NCBI RefSeq assembly: GCF_027622875.1
Contig: NZ_JAPZVP010000033.1
Span: forward strand, 1-36,688
Direction of reading: 5' to 3'
DNA length: 36,688 nt
Source: Glycomyces luteolus
GTDB taxonomy: Bacteria; Actinomycetota; Actinomycetes; Mycobacteriales; Micromonosporaceae
Positions 14,135-21,381 of this stretch are shown one piece after another; position 1 is the first letter of the stretch, and every line of letters begins with the position of its first letter. The position numbers were made by a program, and so were the translations under genes. The notes beneath the pieces were generated by a model that was given only the letters and a program-made list of their open reading frames with translations, did not search any database and was not told where the DNA came from.

Positions 14135-14534
14135 GAAGCCTTCCGTCCTCTTCGTCTGCGTCCACAACGCCGGACGCTCCCAGATGGCCGCAGGGTGGCT
14201 CACCCACCTGGCGGGCGACCGCATCGAGGTGCGCTCCGCCGGATCGGCCCCCGCCGACCAGGTCAACCCGACCGCCGTCGAGGCCATGCGCGAAGTCGGC
14301 ATCGACATCGCCGCGCAGCGGCCGAAGATCCTCACCGTGGACGCGGTCGAGGCCTCCGACGTGTGCATCACCATGGGCTGCGGCGACGTCTGCCCGGTCT
14401 TCCCCGGGAAGCGCTACCTCGACTGGACGCTGGACGACCCGGCCGGGCAGGGCATCGCGCCCGTCCGGGTCATCCGCGACGAGATCAAGGCCCGCGTCGA
14501 GGGCCTCATCAAGGAACTGCTCCCTAACCCTTGA
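14127..14534 (+). CDS. arsC: Arsenate reductase, low-molecular-weight phosphatase-like
   Basis: The 135-residue protein has the phosphatase P-loop CVHNAGRS (Cys11 to Arg17, CX5R) and the acid motif DWTLDDP (around residue 100). Cys80, Cys85 and Cys89 occur in SDVCITMGCGDVCP; a thioredoxin-coupled ArsC uses a redox pair at this place, and in actinobacteria related enzymes use mycothiol and mycoredoxin. It reduces arsenate to arsenite, the substrate of Acr3. ATG 14127 lies inside the end of acr3. The 3' end overlaps the convergent permease gene by 11 bases, with no terminator visible between them. Confidence 0.92.
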   Translation: MPEKPSVLFVCVHNAGRSQMAAGWLTHLAGDRIEVRSAGSAPADQVNPTAVEAMREVGIDIAAQRPKILTVDAVEASDVCITMGCGDVCPVFPGKRYLDWTLDDPAGQGIAPVRVIRDEIKARVEGLIKELLPNP

Positions 14535-15414
14535 CCGCGCCGATGATCACGCCCTTCTTGAAGTGCTTCTGCACGAACGGGTAGATGATCAGCGCGGGGA
14601 TGATCGCGATCATCACGATCGCCATCTTCACCGCCAGCGTCGGCGGCGCGTCCTGCAGGCCCGAGGCCTGCGGGAGCGGCGCCGACTCCACCACGTACGT
14701 GCGCAGCACCAGCGCGAGCGGCCACTTCCCGGAGTCGTCGAGGTACAGGAACGCGTTGAACCAGTTGTTCCAGTACGCCACCGCGTAGAACAGCGTGACC
14801 ACCGCGATCACCGCCTTCGACAGCGGCGTCACGATCTGCCACAGCACCCGGAACTCCCCGGCGCCGTCGATCCGCGCCGAGTCGAACAGCTCCTGCGGGA
14901 TGCTCATGAAGAAGGCCCGCAGCACCACCACGTTGAACGCCGACACGGCCATCGGCAGGATGATCGCCAGGTAGTTGTCGCGCAACCCGATCGCGCTCAC
15001 CCACAGGTACACGGGGATGAGACCCGGGAAGATCACGAACATCAGCAGCACCGAGAACAGGATCGTCTTGTGCCCGAACGAGCCCGGCCGCGACAGCGAG
15101 TACGCGCCGAGGATCGAGACGACGACGCTGATGACCGTGCCGACCGCCGTGATCCCCAGCGAGACCACCAGCGACCGCAGCACCACCGGGTTGCGGAACA
15201 TCTGCTCGTACGCGTTGAACGTGATCCCGTCGCCCGGCCACACCACGAGGCCGCCCACGCGGTTCACAGTCTCGCCGCTCGACAGGCTCGTCAAAGCGAT
15301 CGTATAGAGCGGGAACAGGATCAGCAGCGCGATCACCGCGATGCTCGCGCCCTTGGCCGCCAGCCCGGCGGCACTCGGCTTCTCTTCCCATGCGGGACGG
15401 TTCCGAGAACTCAT
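14524..15414 (-). CDS. Carbohydrate ABC transporter permease, LplC/CUT1 type
   Basis: The 296-residue permease has six hydrophobic segments and the BPD_transp_1 EAA loop in the form IPQELFDSARIDGAGEFRVLW, and the C-terminal signature FVQKHFKKGVIIGAVKG, which is characteristic of the LplC subgroup (CUT1 family). It forms the membrane channel with the LplB-like partner. ATG 15414 overlaps the stop of the upstream permease gene by four bases (ATGA). No ATPase gene is present; CUT1 importers commonly share a distant MsiK-type ATPase in actinobacteria. The gene end overlaps the arsC end. Sugar substrate unknown. Confidence 0.88.
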   Translation of the reverse strand: MSSRNRPAWEEKPSAAGLAAKGASIAVIALLILFPLYTIALTSLSSGETVNRVGGLVVWPGDGITFNAYEQMFRNPVVLRSLVVSLGITAVGTVISVVVSILGAYSLSRPGSFGHKTILFSVLLMFVIFPGLIPVYLWVSAIGLRDNYLAIILPMAVSAFNVVVLRAFFMSIPQELFDSARIDGAGEFRVLWQIVTPLSKAVIAVVTLFYAVAYWNNWFNAFLYLDDSGKWPLALVLRTYVVESAPLPQASGLQDAPPTLAVKMAIVMIAIIPALIIYPFVQKHFKKGVIIGAVKG

Positions 15415-16394
15415 GACTTGGAGTACACCCCCCGCTCGCCCAGCATGTGGGCGAACTTGTTGGCGGCCAGGATCAGCACGAGCCCGACCACGCCCTTGAA
15501 CAGCCCCGCCGCGGCCCCGTAGTCGAAGTCGCCGGTGCGGATGCCGCTGTAGTACACGAACGTGTCGAAGACCTCCGAGGCCTGCGACCCGACCGCGCTG
15601 CGCTGCAGGAAGAACTGCTCGAACCCCACGTTCAGCGCGTCGCCGAGCCGCAGGATCAGCAGCAGCACGATCACCGGCCGGATGCCCGGCAGCGTGATGT
15701 GCCAGAGCCGGCGCCAGCGCCCCGCCCCGTCCACCGCCGCCGCCTCGTACTGGTTCGGGTCGATCGCGGCCAGCGCCGCGAGGAAGATGATCGCCCCGAA
15801 CCCGGCCTCCTTCCAGATCGCCTGCGAGGTCACCAGCAGGATGAACGTGTCCGGATCGGTCATCCAGTCCACGCCGTCGAACCCGTTGGCGCGCAGGATC
15901 TGCGAGAGCAGCCCCGCCCCGCCGAGCATCTGCTGGAAGATCGCGATCACGAGCACCCAGGAGAAGAAGTACGGCAGGTACACCACGCTCTGCAGCATCG
16001 ACCGCAGCCGCTCCGACGCGATGGAGTGCATGAGCAGCGCCAGCGCGATCGGCACCGGGAAGTAGAACACCAGCTGGAACGCGGTGATCCCCAGCGTGTT
16101 CAGCATGGCCCGGGTGAACTCCGGATCGGAGAACAGGACCTGGAAGTGGGTGAACCCGACCAGTCGCGAACCGAGGATGCCGCCGGTGAACGGCTTGTAG
16201 TCCTGGAAGGCGACCACGTTGCCCAGCGTGGGGATCCACCAGAACCCCCACACCAGGATCATCATCGGCGCGGCCATGAGGAGCAGCGGCCAGTCGCGGC
16301 GCAGCCGCTCCCGCCAGTGCGCCTTCGGCTTCACCGTGCGTTTCGGAGTGTCCCCGGCCTTGCGGGCCGGGGACTCGATCGTCGGAGCGCTCAC
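15411..16394 (-). CDS. Carbohydrate ABC transporter permease, LplB/CUT1 type
   Basis: The 327-residue permease has a long basic cytoplasmic N-terminus (KRTVKPKAHWRERLRRDW) and six transmembrane segments, the first being PLLLMAAPMMILVWGFWWIP. The EAA loop reads DPNQYEAAAVDGAGRWRRLWHITLPGI, and the C-terminus AANKFAHMLGERGVYSKS is typical of LplB-like proteins. GTG 16394 overlaps the stop of the binding-protein gene (GTGA). It heads the permease pair of the three-gene operon. Substrate is probably an oligo- or polysaccharide breakdown product, inferred only from family. Confidence 0.88.
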   Translation of the reverse strand: MSAPTIESPARKAGDTPKRTVKPKAHWRERLRRDWPLLLMAAPMMILVWGFWWIPTLGNVVAFQDYKPFTGGILGSRLVGFTHFQVLFSDPEFTRAMLNTLGITAFQLVFYFPVPIALALLMHSIASERLRSMLQSVVYLPYFFSWVLVIAIFQQMLGGAGLLSQILRANGFDGVDWMTDPDTFILLVTSQAIWKEAGFGAIIFLAALAAIDPNQYEAAAVDGAGRWRRLWHITLPGIRPVIVLLLILRLGDALNVGFEQFFLQRSAVGSQASEVFDTFVYYSGIRTGDFDYGAAAGLFKGVVGLVLILAANKFAHMLGERGVYSKS

Positions 16395-18064
16395 AGGCGG
16401 TCGTTGTCCTCTGCGACCTTGGTGTAGTACTCGCGGGCGGAGTCGCCGACCTTCGCGCGCCAGTCGTCGACGATGGTCGCCCAGGCGGCGACGTCGCGCT
16501 GGCCGCGGTAGATCTCGTGGTGGGCGTCCTTCATCGGCTCGTTCTCGGCGGAGAGGTCGGAGGGCATCTCGACGCGCAGGCCCTGGAAGGGGCTGGGGTC
16601 GAGGAACGGCGCGGCGTTGGTCTCCCACTCGTGCAGCCGCTCGACCATGCCGGGGTACTGGAACTTGTTGTTCGCGTTGGACCGTCCGGAGAGGAACATG
16701 TAGGTCGGCGCGACCTCGGTCTGGCCCAGTTCGGTCCGCTGGGGCACGCCTTCGGCGTCGACGGTGAAGTGGACGCCTTCGACGCCGTCCGAGACCAGGT
16801 CGGCCTCGACGGTGCCGAACGGGGTCGAGCACCAGTTGGAGAGGCGCAGGCACTCCTTGATGCGCTCCTCGGAGAGGTCCTTCTTGATGAAGGTGAACAT
16901 GCCGGCGGGGTCGTCGCGCCAGATGGTGGGCGTGGCCCCGGCCTCGCGGGCGAGCGGGTTCACGATCTGGAGGTTGAAGCCCTCGACGTTGCGGTAGGTC
17001 GCGAACATCTCGTGCCAGGCGCCGAGGCCGTCCTCGTAGAACACGGCCTGGCCGGAGCCGATGATCTCCTTGGAGTTCGTGTTGCGGTCGGCCACGTAGT
17101 CGGGGTGGACGAGGCCCTTGTCGAACGCGTTCCTGGTGAACGCGATCGCGGCGGCGAACGCCTCGGTCTCGAACTTGTGGACCAGCTTGCCGTCCTCGAC
17201 CTTCCAGAGGGTGGGCACGCCCATGGCCTCCTGGATCGTCTGGTCAAGGCTGGCGAACGCCCACCGGTTCTTCGACGGGTCGTTCACCTCTTCGGCGATC
17301 GCGAGCAGCTCGTCGAGGTTGGTCGGGTGCTCGAGGCCGAGTTCGTCGAGGATGTCCTGGCGGGCGAACAGGGCGTTCGTGTACGGCGACCGTTCCCACG
17401 GGATGCCGAGGAGCTTGCCGCCGAAGACGCCCATGGCCCATGCGGCCGTGGGGTAGGAGGCGAGGAGCGGGTAGTCCTTGGCGGCCTTGTCGCCCGCGAG
17501 GTAGGGGGAGAGGTCGGCGAACAGCTCGTTCGCGGCCTCGCCGAAGTCGGAGATGTTCACGATCTCCCAGCCGGGGATCTGGAACATGTCCGGCACGTCG
17601 CCGCTGGCGAGGGTGGTGGTGATCTTGTCGAGGTAGTTGTTGCCGTCGGCGATGCTGAAGACGACCGTGCCGCCGAGGATCTCGTTCACCGCGGTGAAGT
17701 ACGAGTTGTCGGGCAGGCCGGGCGGCGTCGGGTTCCACAGGGGAGTGATCGCGGTGATGTCCTCGCCGGTCGTCATCACGGGCTCGGTGACGGCCGTGAC
17801 CGGCTCGGCCGGTCGCGACAGGAAGCCGGGCGTGACGGTGCCGTCGGGCTGGCCGGGGAGGTCGGGCTCGATCCCGCCCTCGTACGGCGTGTAGGTGGGC
17901 AGGAGATCGGCGAGCTCGTCGGACCCCGCCGCCGTGCCGTCCGGTCCTTCGTCGAGTGCCGCGCACCCGGCGAGGGAGGCGGCGACCGCGCCCGCCGCGC
18001 CGGCCTGGAACAGGCCGCGGCGCTGGATTCGGAACGCGGGGACGTTGCTTGAGGTGTCGCCCAT
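16391..18064 (-). CDS. Extracellular solute-binding lipoprotein (LplA-like), Tat-exported
   Basis: The 557-residue protein begins with a twin-arginine-like signal, RIQRRGLFQAGAAGAVAASL, directly followed by a lipobox LAGC, so it should be exported folded and anchored by lipidated Cys in the outer face of the membrane. The mature part fits the large (about 550 residue) binding proteins that accompany LplB/LplC permeases, with motifs such as IPGWEIVNISDF, LLGIPWERSPYTNALFARQDILDELG and FIKKDLSEERIKECLRLSNW. ATG 18064 has GAAAGG 8 bases upstream; an in-frame ATG nine codons earlier is less well placed. No glycoside hydrolase adjoins the operon, so the ligand is unknown. Confidence 0.88.
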   Translation of the reverse strand: MGDTSSNVPAFRIQRRGLFQAGAAGAVAASLAGCAALDEGPDGTAAGSDELADLLPTYTPYEGGIEPDLPGQPDGTVTPGFLSRPAEPVTAVTEPVMTTGEDITAITPLWNPTPPGLPDNSYFTAVNEILGGTVVFSIADGNNYLDKITTTLASGDVPDMFQIPGWEIVNISDFGEAANELFADLSPYLAGDKAAKDYPLLASYPTAAWAMGVFGGKLLGIPWERSPYTNALFARQDILDELGLEHPTNLDELLAIAEEVNDPSKNRWAFASLDQTIQEAMGVPTLWKVEDGKLVHKFETEAFAAAIAFTRNAFDKGLVHPDYVADRNTNSKEIIGSGQAVFYEDGLGAWHEMFATYRNVEGFNLQIVNPLAREAGATPTIWRDDPAGMFTFIKKDLSEERIKECLRLSNWCSTPFGTVEADLVSDGVEGVHFTVDAEGVPQRTELGQTEVAPTYMFLSGRSNANNKFQYPGMVERLHEWETNAAPFLDPSPFQGLRVEMPSDLSAENEPMKDAHHEIYRGQRDVAAWATIVDDWRAKVGDSAREYYTKVAEDNDRL

Positions 18065-18261
18065 GGCGATGCCTTTCGTTGGGGGGATACAGGCTGCCGG
18101 GATAGATTTTTCGGCTGGCTTGGAACGCCAAGAAGGGGTATATGCGCTGGCTGCCGGTGCCATTCTTTTAATGGTATGACCAAACAAATATAGCCGCATC
18201 GATGAGACCCGTGCAACACCCCTCCCAAACGCAACGCGAGTTCGGTTCGTACCAGCGGCTA
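18065..18261. promoter_or_regulatory. Promoter region of the lpl-type operon, with a dyad
   Basis: The stretch is locally AT-rich around 18160-18195. It contains the inverted repeat CCATT-CTTTT-AATGG at 18160-18174, about 100 bases before the binding-protein start codon, which may be an operator for a sugar-responsive repressor. I could not assign -35/-10 boxes with confidence. The IS5-type element begins at its far end. Confidence 0.35.
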
Positions 18262-18278
18262 AAGCCTGTCCCGTAAGA
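18262..18278 (+). repeat. Left terminal inverted repeat of the IS5-type element
   Basis: AAGCCTGTCCCGTAAGA, one mismatch from the right end. The GGCTGTCCCGTAA core is a familiar end sequence of actinomycete IS5-family elements. Confidence 0.78.
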
Positions 18279-18358
18279 GTCTTCGTGACCTGGCTGACGG
18301 GCGGCGTTGCCGATGAGGTCGCGGCATAGAGTTCGGGTCTCAAGATGGAGGCGCTCAC

Positions 18359-18877
18359 TTGATCGGACGATTGCAGGACCGGAAGATCACCGTCTACTAC
18401 TTTCCGCCTGGGTTCCGGTTCGAATCCCTGGTTGAGACTCAAGGCTTGGGCGCCGCAGGGCTTCTCTACGATGAATCCGCGCTGCTGGATTCCGACATCG
18501 CCCGGCGCATCGTCTTCACCAATGGCCGGGAACGCTTCCCGGCGGTCCTGTACTGGCCCGACGGCCGTGACCTGACCGCCGTCGACGAACTGGTCGCCGG
18601 CGGCGGCGCCCCGGAGATCAGCATGTTGGGCGCAGTGGTCTGCAACCACCAATCGATTCACCCCGATGCCCGGGATGTTCGCAGCCGCACCGGTTGCCCG
18701 CATCGATTCATGGGCCTGGTGTGGGAGCACACCGTGCCCGTGCCGGGCATCGACCGTCGATACCCTGCTGCCGACGCGTTCATCGAGACATGCCCGAAGT
18801 GCTCACTGAAACTCATGCCTGGCGTCTTGGAGATCCTGACCGAAACGACGCAGGCAAATCCGCAGGCGCCGAGTTAG
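18359..18877 (+). CDS. Hypothetical passenger protein inside the IS5-type element
   Basis: The frame opens at TTG 18359 with GGAGG 8 bases upstream and encodes 172 residues starting LIGRLQDRKITVYYFPPGF. I do not recognise a family. The composition is mixed alpha/beta with no signal peptide or membrane segment. Two cysteine-containing stretches are notable: RTGCPHRFMGLVWEHT and a CxxC in FIETCPKCSLKL near the C-terminus, which with the CPH could hold a metal ion. It lies between the left IS end and the transposase, same strand, 42 bases before it. It could be a passenger, an accessory transposition protein, or a gene captured when the element picked up a more distant left end. Confidence 0.55.
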   Translation: MIGRLQDRKITVYYFPPGFRFESLVETQGLGAAGLLYDESALLDSDIARRIVFTNGRERFPAVLYWPDGRDLTAVDELVAGGGAPEISMLGAVVCNHQSIHPDARDVRSRTGCPHRFMGLVWEHTVPVPGIDRRYPAADAFIETCPKCSLKLMPGVLEILTETTQANPQAPS

Positions 18878-18919
18878 TACCCGGCTGGATGTCGTTGGGA
18901 CACATGGGATGATGCCCGC

Positions 18920-19690
18920 GTGACGGGAGTGATCAGCGCAGCGGACGAGACCATGATCGAGTTGTTCAGCGGCTTGTCGGTGAGGCAGTTCGTGAAGCTG
19001 GTGCGACAGTTGCGAGGTGAGGGTGCCGAACCGCCGCCCAAAGGCCGTCCGTGGAAGCTCGCCTTCGAGGACCGGGTACTGCTGGTCGCCGCCTACTGGC
19101 GCACCAACCTCACGGTCCGCCAAATCGCAGTCCTGTTCGGGACCTCGAAATCCGCTGCGAACCGCATCATCGATGACCTTGCCCCGAAGCTAGCCATGCG
19201 GTCCCGGCAGCGCTATGCGCCCGGGACCGTGCTTATCGTGGACGGCACCCTTGTCCCGACCCGGGATCGATCCGTGGCTGCGAAGTCGAAGAACTATCGG
19301 TACTCGACCAACCATCAGGTGGTCATCCATGCCGACACCCAGCTCATAGTTGCTGTCGGCACGCCGTTGCCCGGAAACCGCAACGACTGCAAGGCCTTCG
19401 CTGAGTCCGGCATCGACCACGCCACCCGGACCGCCACCGTCATCGCCGATGGCGGCTACCCCGGCACCCGCGCGGTCATCCCACACCGACGCATCGCCAA
19501 GGACGAGCCGCTCATCGATTGGAAAGAAGCGCATAACGCCTCCCACCGGCACGTCCGCGCCCAGATCGAGCACACCTTCGCGAAGATGAAACGCTGGAAC
19601 GTGCTGCGTGACTGCCGCCTGCGCGGCGAGGGAGTCGCTGAAGCAATGTCCGGCGTCGCACGGCTCTACAACCTCACCCTCACAGGCTGA
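18920..19690 (+). CDS. IS5-family DDE transposase (DDE_Tnp_4 type), complete
   Basis: The 256-residue protein has an N-terminal HTH_Tnp_4 region (WKLAFEDRVLLVAAYWRTN, then LTVRQIAVLFGTSKSAANRI) and a DDE core with Asp in LIVDGTLVPTRD, Asp in TVIADGGYPGTRAV and Glu in VRAQIEHTFAKMKRW. The motif NYRYSTNHQVVIHADTQL follows the first Asp as in the family. All catalytic residues are present, so the enzyme may be active. The start is GTG 18920; no clear ribosome-binding site is seen. The stop lies 38 bases from the right terminal repeat. Confidence 0.9.
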   Translation: MTGVISAADETMIELFSGLSVRQFVKLVRQLRGEGAEPPPKGRPWKLAFEDRVLLVAAYWRTNLTVRQIAVLFGTSKSAANRIIDDLAPKLAMRSRQRYAPGTVLIVDGTLVPTRDRSVAAKSKNYRYSTNHQVVIHADTQLIVAVGTPLPGNRNDCKAFAESGIDHATRTATVIADGGYPGTRAVIPHRRIAKDEPLIDWKEAHNASHRHVRAQIEHTFAKMKRWNVLRDCRLRGEGVAEAMSGVARLYNLTLTG

Positions 19691-19728
19691 GCCACAGCTC
19701 GACCAGCAGGATCGCAGCGACCTGCCAT

Positions 19729-19745
19729 TCTTACGGGACAGCCTT
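19729..19745 (-). repeat. Right terminal inverted repeat of the IS5-type element
   Basis: TCTTACGGGACAGCCTT on the plus strand is the inverted counterpart of the left end with one mismatch. Its last base is also part of the stop codon of the methyltransferase gene. Confidence 0.78.
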
Positions 19746-20458
19746 TAAACGCGCTTGCGGCCCCGCGCCTGGAACAGCACCGCAGTCGTCCGCACCGGCA
19801 CCATCCGGACCGCGTCCCGTCGGCCGAAGAGCCAGCCCGCGACATCGGTCAGCTTCGGGCGAATGCCGCGAAGCGCCAGTGCCACACCGTGCTTCGCGCA
19901 CTCCGCGACGAGCGTCTCGCGGTCCACCAGCAGGCCCGGATCATGAACGCCTCGCACAGCGATGCGCGGCAAGCGCTCCGCGACGCCGATGGCGAGCCAG
20001 CGGCACACCGCGGTCGCCGCGAGCGTGTCGATCACGAGCAGTCCGCCGGGGCGCAGCAGCCGGCACGCCTCCGCGACCGCGCGGGGGAGATCCCGCACGT
20101 GCTCAAGGATCTCGCCCGCCACCACCACCTCAGCGCACGAGTCGGGCAGCGGCACCGCCAGCACGTCCCCCTGGACGCCCAGCACCCCGTGCTCGGCGGC
20201 CTGCCGCAGCGCCTCCAGCGAGAGGTCCACACCGATGTGCGTGTAGCCCTTGCCTTTCAGGTGCGGCGCGAGGAGCCCCGCCCCGCAGCCGAGATCGACG
20301 AGGACTGCGCCCTCGCGCGCAGGCGGCACGAGAGCGCCCCGCGCCGCCGCGAGCCAGTGCAGCATCGCGAACACCCCTCGCGGCCGCCACCACTCCCCGG
20401 CGAGCCGGTCGTACATCGCGGGATCATTGGGCGCCAGACGTTCGGGGCTTCCGCTCAT
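19745..20458 (-). CDS. SAM-dependent methyltransferase, UbiG-like
   Basis: The 237-residue protein has a class I methyltransferase fold: motif I VLVDLGCGAGLLAPHLKGKG, acidic end of strand 2 HIGVDLSLEALRQA, motif II-like GDVLAVPLPDSCAEVVVAGEILEHV and motif III LLRPGGLLVIDT. The N-terminal MYDRLAGEWWRPRGVFAMLH and the late segment resemble the UbiG group, which O-methylates polyprenylated phenols. Location beside UbiA and a type III polyketide synthase suggests methylation of a phenolic product. ATG 20458 is divergent from ubiA with only 20 bases between. The stop codon TAA is formed partly by the inserted IS5-type element; before insertion the same position would have read TAG, so the protein is unchanged. 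Confidence 0.85.
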   Translation of the reverse strand: MSGSPERLAPNDPAMYDRLAGEWWRPRGVFAMLHWLAAARGALVPPAREGAVLVDLGCGAGLLAPHLKGKGYTHIGVDLSLEALRQAAEHGVLGVQGDVLAVPLPDSCAEVVVAGEILEHVRDLPRAVAEACRLLRPGGLLVIDTLAATAVCRWLAIGVAERLPRIAVRGVHDPGLLVDRETLVAECAKHGVALALRGIRPKLTDVAGWLFGRRDAVRMVPVRTTAVLFQARGRKRV

Positions 20459-20478
20459 CCCGCCAGCGTGGCACACTG

Positions 20479-21381
20479 ATGGCCGTGAAGCAGGTTGCGG
20501 CGAGCTGGGCGCTGGTACGGGCCTCCCACCCGCTGCCCGCGGTCGCCGTCTCCGCCGTCGCGGCCGGACTCGCCATCGGCGCCGACCGCGAACCCGCATC
20601 CGCGGTCGTCGCGGTCGCGGCGGTCTTCGCCGGGCAGCTCTCCGTCGGCTGGCTCAACGACCTCATCGACGCGAACCGCGACGCGCGCGTCGGCCGGACC
20701 GACAAGCCCCTGGCCGCCAAAGAGATCCGGCCCGCCACCGTGCGCCTCGCGTTCCTCGTCTCCGCGGTCGCCGCCGTGGTCCTCACACTCCTCTCGGCAC
20801 CGCTCGCCGCGGCAGCCCATATCGCCGCCCTCGCCTCCGCCTGGGCCTACGACCTCGGCGTCAAGGCCACCGCCTTCTCCGTGGTGCCCTTCGCCGTCTC
20901 CTTCGGACTGCTGCCCGCGTTCCTCGCCAACGGCGAACCGTTCCCGCCGCCGTGGCTCATCGCCGCGGCCGCGACGCTCGGCTCCGCGGCGCACTTCGTG
21001 AACGTGCTGCCCGACCTCGCCGACGACGCCGCCACCGGCGTGCGCGGCCTCCCGCACCGCCTCGGTCCCATGGTCAGCCGCTTCGCCACGGCCGCCTTGG
21101 TCCTGACCGCCTCCGTCCTGCTGGTGTTCGGCCCGAACGGCCCGCCCTCACCGCTCGCGCTGGCCACGGTGCCCGTCGCCGTGGGCATTCTCGTGGTCGG
21201 CTTCCTCCTCGACAACCGGCCCCGCTCCAGGGCCGCGTTCCGCGCCGTGATGCTGGTGGCCCTGATCGACGTCGTCCTACTGATCCACACTGGTATATCC
21301 ACCGCGTTATCGCTGAGGGTTGATCGGGCCCGGAGTTCCGTGGACACTGAGTCGCATGAATGCAGCAGAGAGCAACGGTGA
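20479..21381 (+). CDS. UbiA-family prenyltransferase
   Basis: The 300-residue protein has about eight or nine transmembrane segments and both aspartate motifs of intramembrane aromatic prenyltransferases: NDLIDANRDARVGRTDKPLA (NDxxDxxxD, around residue 60) and NVLPDLADDAATGVRGLPHRLG (DxxxD, around 180), which bind the Mg-prenyl-diphosphate. It transfers a prenyl chain to an aromatic acceptor or forms a related lipid. The start could be ATG 20479 or GTG 20485; CACACT at 20472-20477 with 7 bases to GTG 20485 would favour a leaderless start at the latter. The end overlaps the next gene by 26 bases. The acceptor is possibly the product of the type III polyketide synthase two genes on. Confidence 0.86.
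   Translation: MAVKQVAASWALVRASHPLPAVAVSAVAAGLAIGADREPASAVVAVAAVFAGQLSVGWLNDLIDANRDARVGRTDKPLAAKEIRPATVRLAFLVSAVAAVVLTLLSAPLAAAAHIAALASAWAYDLGVKATAFSVVPFAVSFGLLPAFLANGEPFPPPWLIAAAATLGSAAHFVNVLPDLADDAATGVRGLPHRLGPMVSRFATAALVLTASVLLVFGPNGPPSPLALATVPVAVGILVVGFLLDNRPRSRAAFRAVMLVALIDVVLLIHTGISTALSLRVDRARSSVDTESHECSREQR

Larger units (their letters stand above)
18262..19745 (+). mobile_element. IS5-type insertion sequence with passenger ORF (1484 bp)
   Basis: The left end reads AAGCCTGTCCCGTAAGA (18262-18278). The right end, read inward on the other strand, is AAGGCTGTCCCGTAAGA (19745-19729): 16 of 17 bases agree. A TA dinucleotide flanks both sides (18260-18261 and 19746-19747), as expected for a 2-bp target duplication. 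Inside are a 172-residue ORF of unknown function and a complete 256-residue DDE transposase, both on the plus strand. Typical elements of this group are about 0.9-1 kb with the transposase close to the left end; here the transposase starts 658 bases in. Confidence 0.78.

Noticed and set aside
12971..14374. A 467-codon open frame on the minus strand opposite acr3/arsC
   Set aside because: Low-complexity Glu/Asp/Arg/Gly composition and no recognisable domain; the plus strand encodes clear Acr3 and ArsC proteins.
16517..18052. A 511-codon open frame on the plus strand opposite the solute-binding protein gene
   Set aside because: It is a mirror of the GC-rich coding strand; the protein is a valine/glycine/aspartate-rich repeat without domains, while the minus-strand frame has a signal peptide, lipobox and family motifs.
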